This document shows, one piece after another, positions 1-13,500 of a stretch of DNA of 64,000 nucleotides (position 1 is its first letter; each line of letters begins with the position of its first letter). Source of the DNA: Paracyclopina nana. Taxonomy: Eukaryota; Arthropoda; Copepoda; Cyclopoida; Cyclopettidae. Under the pieces are notes generated by a model. It ran no database searches. It saw only the letters and a list, made by a program, of their open reading frames with translations, and was not told where the DNA came from. Location: contig JAGUCH010000003.1 in NCBI GenBank assembly GCA_019096065.1, forward strand, positions 4,030,001 to 4,094,000. Direction: 5' to 3'. A program made the position numbers and the translations under genes.

Positions 1-1
1 C

Positions 2-917
2 GGAATGATTACATCAATGCTGGAACCTCATTTGAAAGCTTCAGGGGCTGACACAAATCAAGTTGGCCTCAGCTATCTCACATTTGGCGCAATTTATATG
101 CTATCAACGCCCCTAGCTGGGATCGTAAGGCCAATAATAAATCACTATCAATGAGTGCGTGCATTAGGCGGCGGCCAATCTCGAAATTCCTGCTTTTCTA
201 GGTGGTGGACAAAGTGGCATATCCTACGGTGATTTCCATTATTGGTAATACGCTTTTGGCTGCTGCCTTTGTTTTCATTGGGCCTTTACCGTCGATATCT
301 GTGGTAAATCCGAGCTGGAAGTCCATCACTGTCTCCATGGCCTTTGTGGCCTTTGGCTATGCTTGTGTCATGGTCTCCACATTTGGACGGGCTCAGTGGG
401 CTGCCATTAAAAAGGGGTATCCCAAAGATATTGAAACTTACCTCCTAATTTCAGGTAAAATGCAAACAATTTCAAAAATCTTATTTCATTTTAAAAAATC
501 GCAGAAGTTTATAAGGGCTTTGTATTTAACACCACCACTCGTAGCGGAAATTACAATTTCTAAATACTACAGCCAAATCAAAGCTGCTATAGAAAATGTA
601 CTTGTACACTTATTTTAAGATAAGTACGTTTCATATTCCTTGATACGTTTCTAGAAGAAAACAATACTGCACGCGTTCGAACATAATAACTTTTTGTGGC
701 TTTTTTGATAGGCATGTGGTCTACCTCATTCTATTTGGGCAACTTTCTGGGGCCCACATTGGCAGGATTTATGGTGGATGCATGGGGATTTAGGAGAGCC
801 ACCATTGTCTTTTTTAGCCTTTTTGTCATCATGATCGTGGTGGATGTTTGCGAATTGATCTACAACTTGAGACGACGAAGAAGCCGGAATAACGCAGAAT
901 ACACGCAGTTGCACTGA
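2..917 (+). CDS. SLC18B1: SLC18B1-like MFS transporter, 3' end (partial)
   Basis: The last 193 residues of a major facilitator transporter are spread over three exons: 2-124, 202-454 and 712-917 (stop TGA 915-917). Introns are 125-201 and 455-711, both GT-AG, and the phases agree (0, then 1). The protein shows hydrophobic segments, a loop, and the block LISGMWSTSFYLGNFLGP-AGF, which resembles the SLC18B1 / vesicular amine transporter-like branch of the MFS. A basic tail (LRRRRSRNN) follows the last membrane span. SLC18B1 proteins are reported to be vesicular polyamine exchangers in the lysosome/vesicle membrane. That role is family knowledge and is not visible here. The 5' part lies outside the window. 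Another SLC18-type or unassigned MFS transporter is possible. Confidence 0.75.
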
Positions 918-3124
918 AATTCCGAATTCCCTTTGAGCGTTCATTCACGTTGAATAGAACTACAGGATTATACTATAGTTAAGACTGTACAAATAACAGC
1001 CATTGGAGGCTTTCTTTTGATAGGAACAGATGATCAAATTGAATGGAATTTATTTTTAAGGAGCGAAAAGAAGTACCAAGAGATACCATAGAGTAGTAAG
1101 AGCTTTCACGATGGCCTTCTTCAGGCTCACTAGAGGCTTTGCAGTAACTTTGTTCAGATGGCCTCCAAATCCCTTCTCGATCTGTTAATTGCTTCTTCTC
1201 AAACTTGGCCATCATCTGAGCAGTTGCGGAAATTCAAAAAAGGACCAACCCAAGAAGTGCAAAAAACCACTGCAAAGTGACCATTTAGAGGACAAAACAA
1301 CAAGGCTCGCACAGCTCGTTTAGAGCTGTTTAATGTAAAGTACTGAGAATTCTAGTAAAATCGTTTTTTCGATGTATAATTATTAGCTTACATCTTTTTT
1401 AGAAAAATAAGATGTAGTTAGGTATTTAGATTGGGATCGTTTGAGCCCATTTCAGGAAATTGCAGAAAATGGCACACAGGAAATGCAAAAAAGCAATTGC
1501 TTGGCCGAAAGGCTGCTAACTCTATTTAAAACACAAACTGGGGTCCATTTGAGCTGAAAGTACAAATAATCTTTAAAATTGGATCGATCGATTCTCAGTG
1601 CCTGTTGTACTTTCATACTTGACTGCATCAAAGTTTCAGCCAAAACTCTGCAGGTCAATCAAGCTGAGTCAATCAGGAATAACGTTTCAACTGCATAGCT
1701 TGATGGCTTTTCCTCGTTGCTGAAAAAAGGGGAAAAAGGGCAAAAACAACAGAGATTTTCCAAACGCAATTTAGATAATGTTTTCTGAAGCTATACTTGG
1801 CCTTTTTCACTAGTGGCAAAATACTGCTACTTTGTTGCTGTAGTAATGAGATGTTAAACACCGCTTCAAGCAAATACTAGACAAGCAGGCAAGCATAAAT
1901 AATCAAGATATTTAATGCATTTTGTTAAAAGCAGGATGCTGCTCCATCAGTTCCGCCATGCTTCCTATTTTAATGTTTCTCAAGTGGGCCTCAAGAAATC
2001 TCGTCAAATGTATATTGTTTGTAAACAAATGCTGCAGCAGCACGTGGTTGCTCGCATTGCGCCAGAGCGAAAAAACCACGTGATTGATGGCATTTGCAAC
2101 AGCTATTCTGCCATTGTTTTTGTGTACTCTGTAAAAAGTTTAGGTTTTCTGCGAAACATGATGGTGATACATGGGAGGTAATTTAGAAAGCAACCACAAC
2201 AACCACAAAAAGTAAGAGAAAAATGTTACACAAAAGCTAATGAAAAGGTTCAAGTGTGGCAATTTAACGAAAAAGGAGAGAAGAATGATGACAAAAGATG
2301 AGAGTACCATGTTATAGTGAGAGCAAAAGGTGAGATCCATTGGGAAAATTGTGCTTATAGTACAATGTTCAAACTTGATACTAGCAATACTACTATTTCT
2401 TTCTTCTTAAACAGCTTTAGGCACTAACATTTGATATCATGCCATACACCTTGACAATTTCTCAGGGGAGAAATGTGCAAGAGGTGATTTGTTTATTTAT
2501 GGCTTTCTCTTTTTATTTTGAAAGGTGTCACAGCTTTTCAGCAAGGCCTTTATTGGCTGCAATAGTTTGGTGAGTGTCCTTTGTTTGCCAAAGCAATCTG
2601 ATCTTAGCCCAAAGGGAAAAAGTTCCAAACTAATCTGACACTTTAGGTCTTGGGTGATCTCCTTGTAAAGCCACTTCTCTAGCTGCCGTATAGTAGGAGC
2701 AAGCTGCTTCTGTAAAGAACTTTTAATGCTACTACTGTGACCTGGCTAAAGTTTCACTTTTGCAATCTACTGCTATTAAGTGAAAAGGCCCATTTTTCAC
2801 CCGGAAGCCCCATTACATAACGAAAATGAAGGCTACATTATAAAATTGCTATATTTTTACCCTGAAAGGATTGTATTTTTTTCATTGGAGCAAGATAAAA
2901 GGAAAAGAAAGCTTTTTTCTTGGTTGAGCTTTCTTATCTCCTCTCATAAATAAGTGCACAAAATTGATAGCGAATGTAGATAGTTATTAGGTTGTAAAAT
3001 ACATCTTTACAGCTTCAGATAAAGTCAAACTTGAGTGGATTATTTCCTCCGCTATTTTGAGATTGCGCTCCCAGTCCCTTAGCTGGAGATAAACAGAGAA
3101 AGAGCTCTTCGAAGTGTATCTATT
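918..3124. other. Intergenic stretch, no gene seen
   Basis: Only short, low-quality open frames occur on both strands, with no recognisable domain and no coherent splice pairs. The stretch holds the 3' flank of the transporter gene and AT-rich unique-looking DNA. Confidence 0.6.
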
Positions 3125-3308
3125 TATATATGTAAACAATTTATAAAACAAGCTAATAAAATAGCTGAGCAAATTTTGTAAAGTAAAAATCGAGTGGCAA
3201 CTTTGCGGGCTCGAGCTTGCGAGAGCTATGTAATGCTACGAGATTTTTACTTTGTAAAATGAGCTCAGACATTTTGTAAGCCTGTTTTATAATTTGTTTA
3301 CATATATG
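3125..3308. mobile_element. Foldback (MITE-like) element, ~184 bp
   Basis: Two imperfect inverted arms of about 65 bp (3125-3191 and 3243-3308) flank a ~50-bp GC-richer centre. Both arms begin at the outside with atatatgtaaacaa and end at the inside with agtaaaaatc. There is no coding capacity. The layout is that of a non-autonomous foldback or MITE insertion; the superfamily is not clear. Confidence 0.6.
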
Positions 3309-3541
3309 TACAATTTAACGATGGAAAGCAATTTTCAAATGTTAATGAAGTTAACAGACCAGGCAATCTTGACTTAGCATGTGATCCATTACTTTGAGGG
3401 CTTGGATCGAGAGGCCCTCAGTAGTGCAAGAGTAGTTGAAAGTGGTAATCAATCACTTAAAAAGTGTGCATTTTGAATTTGGCACTTTTTGAAGCTAAAA
3501 GATGTGTTAGATCAAGTTTTGTCTGGTATCTCTGAAAGAGA

Positions 3542-3577
3542 CTCTTCTACTAAGCTGAGCTAAGCTTAGTAGAAGAG
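3542..3577. repeat. Near-perfect 36-bp palindrome
   Basis: Arms CTCTTCTACTAAGCT and its complement AGCTTAGTAGAAGAG are 15 bp each and perfect, with only 6 bases between them. It could form a cruciform or hairpin. No gene is attached to it. Confidence 0.7.
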
Positions 3578-3624
3578 CACAAATGTCATTGTTAAAACAA
3601 ATTTTACCAACCAAATTTTAAAGT

Positions 3625-3905
3625 AAATCAGTAGCTCATTCAGTAGAATGTCGGTCTCCTAATCTAGATGATCAGGGTTCAATCCCCATAAAAGGCATTT
3701 TTTCTCCTTTTTTCTGCAATGGGATTTACTTCTTGGACAATATCATGGTCTCTGGTCAAACAGAGGAGCAACACACCTTATAAAATACTTTATAATGCGT
3801 GTCACTTGATAAAGTAAAGCATCAGAGCCTTTATATATGTGTAGTTATATGAACTGAGACGAATTGGTAAACTGAATTATACATGCGAAAATTGCTTTCC
3901 ATCAT
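3625..3905 (+). mobile_element. tRNA-derived SINE-like repeat, copy 1
   Basis: Positions 3631-3697 look like a decayed tRNA. There is an A-box-like TAGCTCATTCAGTAG (3632), an anticodon loop CTCCTAA that would suit tRNA-Arg(CCT), and a B box GGTTCAATCCC (3676-3686), followed by a T run at about 3698. The downstream segment 3777-3905 recurs at 58669-58801 with about 7 mismatches in 130 bases. A Pol III-type tRNA head plus a shared body is typical of SINEs. The anticodon and D stems do not fold cleanly, so it is not called a functional tRNA. Confidence 0.55.
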
Positions 3906-6900
3906 ATAAAAATGAGAACACAACCTGTGAACATGGAAACTTTGCGGCCATTTTGCTGCAATAGGTATCTTGTTGACACGGAAAAGTGTTTGTAGCCTCA
4001 GCCTTTTTGGGGTGAATTGAAAAAGAGGGAGGATCGAGGGATGAAAGAACATTTCCTGCTTTCTTCACTATACTCCAATTAGAAAGCTCCTCCTCCTTCA
4101 ACTACTTACTCGTACACTTCAAAACACACTTCTTCTTCTTCCCAGCTGCAGTAGCCTTCATTATTTGGGGCAAATTACCAAAATGTGACTCAGCAATGCA
4201 AACAACCTTATTTTTTTCGAGTATCATCATCATCAGCTCGGTGCCATAAAAAAGCCTCTTACGGTTATGCTCGTAAAAAGCATTCAACTTGCCTTGGTGT
4301 GGGACTTTATGACGTGTACTGCTACGACAACAAAAAACGAAAATCTTGTTCAAGGTCTACTGAAAGCCCAAGAATGTCATATTTTATTAGAAATCTCTTC
4401 TCGCGCAGTCTAGCAAAGCAAGGGAAAAGCCTGGCAAAGTAATCTCAAATCTGCTCTACTACTTTATTGTAGACCACAAGGTCTAACGCAATTTCCTCCT
4501 TTATTTAATCACCAAGAAGAAAAATGGATGATTTTTTCCAATATCTTGACCTTCTATTCTTTTTCTTCACTATTTTGACTTTTTTGCTTATTATGTTGCC
4601 ACTAAAAGGGCTCGCGCTCGAGAAGCGCTGAATGACCTGTACAGATATACACAACAATAGCAAAAACAACCAATTTTTCGTCTTGTTACCTAACTATTTA
4701 CATCTTCAATCGCACATTTGCTGGGTAATACACAGTTTTTTGTGTCACAAAGAAATGGAAGATAGATGTTAAAATGCATGCCTGATAGTTCTCTCACTTG
4801 AAAAGGAAAGTTTTGATCGCAAAATACGAATTCTCAAGTAAAGTTGAGCTCAAGTTTGAGCCCATAAAACCATCATGAAATAATGTTCACATTTCCGGCT
4901 TGGAAATCCATAGAATACAATAATGAGGGGGCTCAATCTGTAAAGTTTCTCAGCTTTGGCATAATTAGGTTACTGCATAACTAGTTTTGTGTTTGCCACC
5001 ATAATTAATTACTTGGCCAAATAGGAAAGTACAACTATAAGCGCATTTGCGTTCGGTGGTGGAAAATGCCCGGATGTGGCTGCCATTTCCCTAATGAATT
5101 GTTGCATTGAAATTGTGCTCATTAAGAAACTCTTAATTCTGATTGACGTCAGTGCTCTCTTCCAAGTGCACTTTGCTTGATGATTTTCTAGGCTTTTTTA
5201 TTCTGTTTCAAATAACAATATCACTGGTTGTACGCATGACTACACGGCAGTATTGTCGAAATAAATAATACAGAATTATTGTAACATAGTAGGGAATTGC
5301 TAGATAATTGATATAATCATTTATTGATCAGTGTAAGCTGTATGAAAGTGCAACTAAAGCCCACAACAGGTGCTTTGACACAAGTGTTAGTATTTTTAGG
5401 ACAATATTATTTCAGCCTTTGTGGCAGAGGATTTTTTTCTAATCAAAGTGTTCTCAGATCGCAACCGTTGACAATAACCGTGGTAGTAGCTAGATAGTGT
5501 GCAACGAAAGTTAGTGGCTTCCTTTTCATGCATTGTTCTGCTTTTTTTGGCCATGCCATGAGAAAAATGGAAAAGTAAAGGCCATAAAGAGGCAAACCTT
5601 GAAAAGGATCGTAAATTACGAGCTGTCAAGAGATTGCATCATCAGAACAAAAGCGGTAGCTCTTCTAAGAAGTCTTTTCAAGCAAGCAGCAAATCAAATT
5701 TGATATAATAGAAACCTTTCATCACGAATTAATGTAAGCCTCTTGAGCAAGAATTCAATTGGGAGAGTCTTTGGGTCTTTTTTATTAAAGGATGCAATTG
5801 TAAAAAGAAGCAATTGTTCGGAGTTATCATGCTAGCTTGTCATTTTTAGCTGATTTGCTGCCAAAGAAAAGTGTCAAATACTCAAGTATATTGGTTTTTT
5901 TACTTTTTGCTCATTTCGCTAAGATACCAGATGCGCTTAATTTTCAGGATGAAATCAAAAGACGTACATCTCATCAACTAATACGACCCATTTAGATTGG
6001 TATTGAAATCAAGCCTATAGGAATGTTTAGCAGGGATATTAAATAGCTGACATTCTAAATCGCAAAAGCCCAAGTGACGATTTTCAAGCCCAAGTCAGCA
6101 AGAGCAGTTAGTTCACAAATGTTTTTTAGCTTGGTTTTTTGGGTCATATTTGCTGGAAATTTTTTCAATATCGCAATATACATTGTAAAAGGCAAAAGTG
6201 GCAAATATTTTACGTCATGGCAGCGCCACCACTTAGGGAAGTGAACTAGAAATAAAAAGAAAACTGGGTCACCATAAAGCTGTCTCCATAAATCCTAAGA
6301 TTTTCACTTTACCAAATTGAAATGTAGTGTTGTGTCAGCGGCACAAAAGTCATTATCTATTGTCTCTTGCATTACATTCAATCACGAATCTCCCCTCCGA
6401 GTTCTTATCTACTTGTAAGTCTAATAAGCCTCTAAGTTTGCATCATCATGCAATCATAATGGCTTTTCTCCTTTTCGTCTGCAGCAATATCTTTGTCTTA
6501 AGATATCTCGCTTTCTCTCGAGAAATTAATTAAACATCTATCATCCCTTCATAGCATCGCAGCTTTGCAGGAATGAAGTAGCAAAGCTGAGCCTTTCTTT
6601 TTTATTGCGCTAGAATCAAGTTGCATGGCTGCTCGCACAGCAAAAAGCAAAAGCAAAAAAAATCGTTCGTTCATAAAGTACAGTATTCGAGGCTCCGTCG
6701 TTTCGAAGCGCTTGGCTGAGGCCAGAGCGGCGGCCTCGGAGGCCGCGTGGAGGACGTCTGAGTCGTAGTGCAAGCAACAAAGTAGTAGAAGTAGTAGTAG
6801 GCGTGCGCTCACGGCCTCAACTGGAGGCGCGATCATCATCACTACAGTGTCTATTTACTATATATATCGTCATCAGTGTTCTACATGCGGTATAGTGTGC

Positions 6901-7535
6901 TTAACTTCTTCGCAAATATTGCGTGAGTTTTTGATAGGATGCAACTCTGCTCAATGTCAGGCCAAAGATCAAGATTACAACTGCTTCATTTGGTACTTTA
7001 GCAGCCCAATTAAGCCTAACGCAAGAGCATCATTACGTAACGAGGCAGTCATATGCGCGCGCGTGCTTTGACCGCAGATTGAATAAATTGATGATGTTCC
7101 TTGGGTGATTGCTTACGAATCCCACATGCTCTGTTTGTTTTGAGTGTAAGCTTTCCAATACACCGATGTATTTGCGTGTAGTATTATGTTGACATACGAG
7201 CTCAGGTGAATACATGACATGGTCAGAGCGTGCGCGTAATTTTGTTTTTAAATCTAGCGCGCGCGTCCCCCTGCGTGCGCGCCGTTGCTGACCGGCCAGC
7301 TGCGAAAATGTAAACAAAGCCAGTGAGCCGCAATTCTCGTCGGCTTATTTTCAACTTTTTTCGCGTGAAAGTTTGCAATTGGAATGGAGGCACGCGCGAG
7401 GCAGAGGAAATTCCTATATTCAAATTCCCCGTTTGGGCTGGGAGCTGGTGAAAGCCTCCATGCATCCGGGATAGCATTGAAGAAAGTCTTAATTGGGCTG
7501 CCCATGCGTACAAAAAGTGATAAGGATATGATGCC
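3906..7535. other. Intergenic stretch upstream of Shaw, no gene seen
   Basis: This is AT-rich DNA with scattered short open frames and no recognisable product. The last ~500 bp before the Shaw start is richer in CG and CpG (many gcgcgc runs at 7050-7290), which suits a promoter and 5'-untranslated region. No TATA box or transcription start can be fixed. Confidence 0.5.
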
Positions 7536-10500
7536 ATGATGGACGCTGAAAATCGGTGCATCCTCAATTGTGGTGGGGTGCGCCATGAAACGTATAAAGC
7601 CACTCTCAAGAAAATTCCCGCCACTCGATTGTCAAGGCTGACCGAGGCCCTTGGCAATTATGATCCGGTGCTCAACGAATACTTCTTCGACCGGCATCCA
7701 GGAGTGTTTGCTCAGATTTTGAACTATTATCGAACTGGCAAGCTCCACTACCCGACTGATGTTTGTGGTCCACTCTTCGAGGAGGAGCTTGAATACTGGG
7801 GCCTTGATGCCAACCAAGTAGAGCCTTGCTGCTGGATGACGTACACCCAGGTAAGAAGACATTTCACGCAACCTTTTTCCCCTGCCAAAAACTCGAAAGG
7901 CTCGCTTGGTAATATTTCAACATCATCTGGACAAATGATAGGGGAGTGAACAAAACATGTTGAGCAAAGCTGCCACTGTGCAGTGTTGTGCCAAAAATGC
8001 TGCGAGGGTTTTCACCCTTCCATACTCTAGGGGGGATTACTTGGGAAACTTTGATATTATCCAGAAGAGCCTAATCAGCAAAAATTGATCGACTTAAGCT
8101 TAGTGTTTACAAAGAAAGTCATGCCATATAGTGTACGCGTTCGTTTGAAGCATAGCACAAATTAGTACAACAAGCTGGGTATTTTACGTACTAGTACTTG
8201 TACCTTCGCTTCCTGCTATCACCACTCGCGTTTGAATGGCTTAATGACACTAAAAAAGAAAGCCAAGCTTATGAATATGCATGGTAGGCACTATTCCCAA
8301 TAAATTGCCTCAATAGGCAAATGGGGTCAAAAAGGGCTTATGTGGACTGAGTGCAGCGCAGTGTAAACAACGGTCATTCTTTTCTTGAGTGTAATCTGCA
8401 ATGGCTTTTCGAGAAAACCCTTGATACGTTTCTGGCCAAAAACTGCACAATGGCAGCGTAGAGCAATGCTTCAAGTTCACACTGTGCTCACTCGATGTGC
8501 AAAGATTATCGAACAAGCCTTTCAAAGTGCATGCATATTTTTTGGCTGATTTGAGTCTGTACTGCAACAATGGTAACAAATCATACATTATCCAAGTCTG
8601 TTGATTTCTGAGCAGCCGTGGAAAGTCGGGAACTTTCTTGCAAGTTTTATGATAGTTCAGGGGGGTCTCGTAAGTGAGTTCTTGACGCAAGTTTTGCATG
8701 CTAAAATCACCAAATCTGTTCGTCTTAGCTGCGGTGGCGCTAGTAGTTCGTACTACATAGCGCGTGAGCTCAAGTGACGTCAGTGATGGAAGCGAGCGGG
8801 CTAATATCTCGCTTTTTAAACAGAGCTCCCAGATAAGTTCTGTTTTTATAAAAAAAAAGTTGCGATTTAGGCACATTTTGCTAATTTATGGTGGATTAAG
8901 GAAATTTTTGGAAGTGAAATCCACAGAATTCTATTGAAATTTCGTCTTGAAGCCTACCACAGCTCAGTCAGACTGTGCGCTATAGTAAAGCAGCGATAAG
9001 AACTCACCTTATAAGTATAGATCATCTTGTGATAGTTCTGAATCTGGGTATCAGATGGTCGAGAAGCATTTCGATTTTGGCGGTGTGGGCGCGCGCGCGC
9101 GCACAATGTGTCAAGCATAATGGCAGAGGCTGACACAAAGTGGTTTCTTGAGGCTCTTAGATACTGTATTGGAGGATATGGAAGGAGCTATTTCCAAGCC
9201 TGCGTTGTGTACCTGTCAATGAACTTTCGCCTCTGATTAGCTCATTGGCAAGGTGATTCCCATCAAATGGAATCTTGGCAGATCTGTTCCGATTACATCA
9301 AAGAATGATGATGAGAGGCCTTTTGCTCATCCTCAAAAGATCACACTATTACCATGATAAAAGCTCAAATTAGCGTGATGCTAGCTGGATAAAAGAAGGC
9401 CAGTTTTGATGCAAATCTCCATTTTGAAGACAGCCTTTTGCACAAAATATGCCAAAGGTAGCTGGAAGTACTTGTTTTTTTTTTCTTTTTTGGCTATACT
9501 TGCAAAAAGTGCATTCTGCATCATCCCCAGAAGTGTAGTGAGTAAAAGCTGCCTAACATTTTTTACTTCAAAAATTCTCATTTAACGTAATTTTATGTGA
9601 ATTTATTGCACTTTGGGAGGGTCAGCCTGTGTCTCAATTAGCTGCATTTGTAGCTGGTTGAGGTATCCAGAAAAGTTGATAATTTGTAGTGCAACCTGAA
9701 TGTGCAAATTGTACCCTCTCATCCGCTCAGTTTTTTGTCGAGGCCAACAAGAAGTCAAACAAAACTAAATGAACCTCCATAATGGCCTCAAGATGAGGGC
9801 CTTCTTCTACTGCTATAAGGAAAGTCTTGTTAACCAACTTTTTCCACTCTGCTCTTGTTAACTTGGGTGATTTATTGCTGGAAAATTGCATTTTTCACGA
9901 CTACTTGTACAGCTAGGTAGGTATTTTTAGCAGAAGTGCTACTATCACGCGTAATGTTAGAATTAAAAAATGCCAGGTCTGGTTGCAAATCCAATTTGAG
10001 GCCTGTCACTCCTTTGTTGAAGTCCTCATTCTCAGTTGAGCAGGAAAGGCTACAAAACATGTGAAAAATGCCACATTTCAGCACATAGTTTGACAAAAGC
10101 ACCATTACTTTTAGTATGATGCATGCACCTGCTCCCGAACTTTTTGGCTCTCTCCAAAATTACTTTTGTCTCCAACAAACACCTGTGACTTTCACACCTT
10201 TTGGCTTCTGTTGAAATACTAGCTATTGCATATTAGACATGCCACTTGATGGCATCAAGTTTCAATTGTAATCTCAAGAGTGGAAAAAGGGCCATTTATG
10301 TGAAGTGGCAACCTTTTGGCCCAGTGTGGATGTGAGAAATGTTGCAGTGGTAGTTGTAGTGACATTGCCTTCATGCTGCAAATTCAATTTCCATTTTTTC
10401 CTCTTTCTGTATCTCAATCTCTTTTCTAAAGCTACACAAGCTCACACAAGGTTCTCTGTATTGATTGTTGTTCAAATTGTACCATTGTGGCTTGGAAGCT

Positions 10501-13500
10501 GAGACGATGAGGAAAATGTAATTATGTGAAAAATAATGAGATGAATGAGCTTGTCAAGCTGAAATGAAGTTTTGCCACCATTAATTAACTTGTGTGAATA
10601 ATTAGTTGGCCAATCTAGCCTGAGATCAGGACTGGATGTGCTATATTTTGGAGCAATTACCTTCCTCAAGCCTTGCAGAGAGAAATGTAGTGGTAGTAGT
10701 AGTTTATAAGAAGGAGCTGGAAGAGCTTAGCTTTCTTTCTTATGATTAAGGGCCTTGTGTACTATTCTCTCTTGATGGTCCTTGAGATTCCTTGAGGAGA
10801 GGAAATTAGTGCTTGGATGTTGTTGCCTAAAAATACTTCATTATCTATTCCGATTGCTGCTACTAAAAATCAGCTCACTTCTTGACATGTGCCCCGTAGA
10901 TCTGTCATAAAGGGCAAAAAATGTATATATCGGTTGCCAAGGTACGTGTTGACCTTCAAAGGATTTGCATATAGTCATATAGTGCTCATCTGCTTTACAT
11001 TTTATTGTTATGGTGCTTTACATACTATAGGTGTGATATGCGTTTTTGGGCTATAACTGTAGATTCTTCAGAGCCTGTGAGATGTCGTCAGTCATCATGG
11101 TTGAAATTATCACCAGAAAAAATACAATAACATGTGGCGAGGGCTTAATTAGTTTGCAGATATGAACGCTACATGAGGCTAGTAGATATCTTATGAATAC
11201 TGTTCAGCCAAGTGTCATTCATTGTATTAATTATAGAAAGCCAGCAGCTTTCTTCTTTGTTTACCTTGCAAATTGTAATTGCTTCTTCATCCATTCAAAA
11301 TAGTTCTACATGCAGATGTAAGCCAAGTTTGGAAAAGAAGATCTTCTTCTTCTTCCCTCGTGGAAAGCCACAAAATCTATTGGTATACAACCACTATGCT
11401 ATATAGCAAGCCCATCTAAGTTTCCCTACATTATTGTGATGGCATAGTAGTGGTATGCTAAAAGTATCTTAATGTATTCTGGTCAGACCAGAGCAAAGTT
11501 TGTAGAATAACAACACAATGAAGCTGAAAGCTTTAAATTAGCATTTAGCATCAGAATGGAAATGCAGTTACAATCCGTGTGAAAAATAGCATTTTTTGCT
11601 GGCCCGCTAGGGAATGCACAAAGATATGGCTTTATTCTTGTCTTCTCGGTTGGCTCAGCCATTAATGCCAAGAATTGGAGAAGTTTCCTAGAACTAAAGC
11701 TATTCATGCTGGAATTTTACCACACACAGTGTTCAAATTTCTTGGATGTTTTAATTTTTTTCGAGCGAGGCTGTACTTTTCGTAAATGGGAGTTGAAAAT
11801 TGAGCTAAAAGCGATCCCATGCTGTTATGCTGGTGATGGGGAGGGGAAACTTTTACCAAACAACAACATTTGAAAAGTTGGCCCTTTGCACTTTTCCCTC
11901 CTTTGAGCATTTTGGTGAAATAACTGAAATTGAATCTCTCTATCAGCTTTTTCGTGAATTGTATTATTGGCATGGTTTACCTAGGAAAGTTGGATCGATT
12001 CGAACCCAGGAAAGGCCCTTTGTTTATGAAAACTGGACGTCGCTTTAAAAAATTGACATGCAGGATTTTTTTTGCGAAAAACCCTGCATTTTCAGATAAT
12101 CTATTCCATGCAATGAATACCCAGTCGAATGAATACTTTTTCATGGTGTCTGTAAAGTGTCAAGCGCCTGAAATTTCCTGACACGAAATTGTAAACAAAA
12201 CAACAAAGGCGAGCTGGTGCATCCAGTTAGAAAAAGAAAACACGTGGGGCGTGGTAAGTTAGGTTTTTCTCTACTGTTCATGCATAATTCTCGTGCATTG
12301 ACAGTCTTGGCAGCCACAATCTTCTTTTGCTTCCTCGACAGCAAGTCAATGCAGTTGATTTACTTGTATTGAGTCTGTAGAATTCAAATGAAGAAGATAA
12401 AAAGACTTTTTCCACTCTCCCTCTCTGGTCAAAAGGAAGTGCCACTTCTTGTAAATGTTAGCACATGGGCATTTAGGCAATTTGTATGAGCCCTTTTCAA
12501 GGCTGAATCTCTTCATTGGTTTAGACAATGGTAGACAAAAGAATAGTGATGTGTTCCCCTTTTGACACAAAGGGGGATCTTCTTTGTAGTTACAAAGCCT
12601 TCTCCTCCTCCTTATGGGTCTTCTGGCCTTGATGGGCCATGATGCTATAAGTATTCCACATGAGCTACTTGGGCCTCACCAGCCATATTGATAATGCGCC
12701 TACAAATGGATACATTGTCCGAATGCTACATTGAGACCAGCAAATTTTATCCTTACTGCTGAGATACATATCTGGCTATTCCACTACATCAATAAAATAT
12801 GATATTACACGGTGATGGGGAAAGGTCATAAAAATCCTGATGGAACGGATCATTGAACAATGCAACGTATGATCCCATTTCCATAATCTCCTACCATAAT
12901 ACCCGTATAGCATGGGAAGTAAAAAGTAATAATGGAGTATTAATGATCTTTTGCAGCATCGAGACACCCAAGAGACTCTGACTGTTCTCGACCGACTGGA
13001 TTTGGACACCGAAAAGCCCAGCGCGGAAGAGACTGCGAAAAAGTTCGGCTTCGAGGATGATTACTATTCAGGCAATCTGTCATGGTGGCAGAAAACCAAG
13101 CCCAAAATCTGGTCCATGTTTGACGAGCCCTACTCTTCCTCAGCTGCCAAGGTAAAATATCAGCCCTCACTTAAAGCATCAATTGTACCAGCATACTATA
13201 CTACTGTAAGCTTGCTGATGTGTTCTATCGCAGAGCTTTCTAAAGTTCTCAAGTAGCTGCTAAAAGTTCTGTGAACATGCTTCAAGTCCTCAGCAGCTGC
13301 AGAAGCAGCAACCAAAGTTGAGACACTTTTGCCATGAAAAATGCATAGCTGGGCTCTCGTTGACCCTTTTAACGGTTCGAAAATAAAATCCAGTCAGCTC
13401 GGATGTTTTTCCATTACCACTTTCACCACACTACAGTGGCTGTAGCTTTTTCAAGGCTGCAAGTGTACAAACCATAAAAAGGCAATGGTCTCTACTCTTG

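Noticed and set aside
7223..7657. Minus-strand open frames opposite Shaw exon 1
   Set aside because: Shadow of the conserved T1 coding exon and its CpG-rich 5' flank.
8310..8876. 188-codon minus-strand open frame in Shaw intron 1
   Set aside because: No domain, no splice partners and no composition change against the surrounding intron; chance is more likely.
11985..12015. Possible tRNA B box (GGTTCGAATC on minus)
   Set aside because: No A box at a workable distance and no cloverleaf; a chance match.
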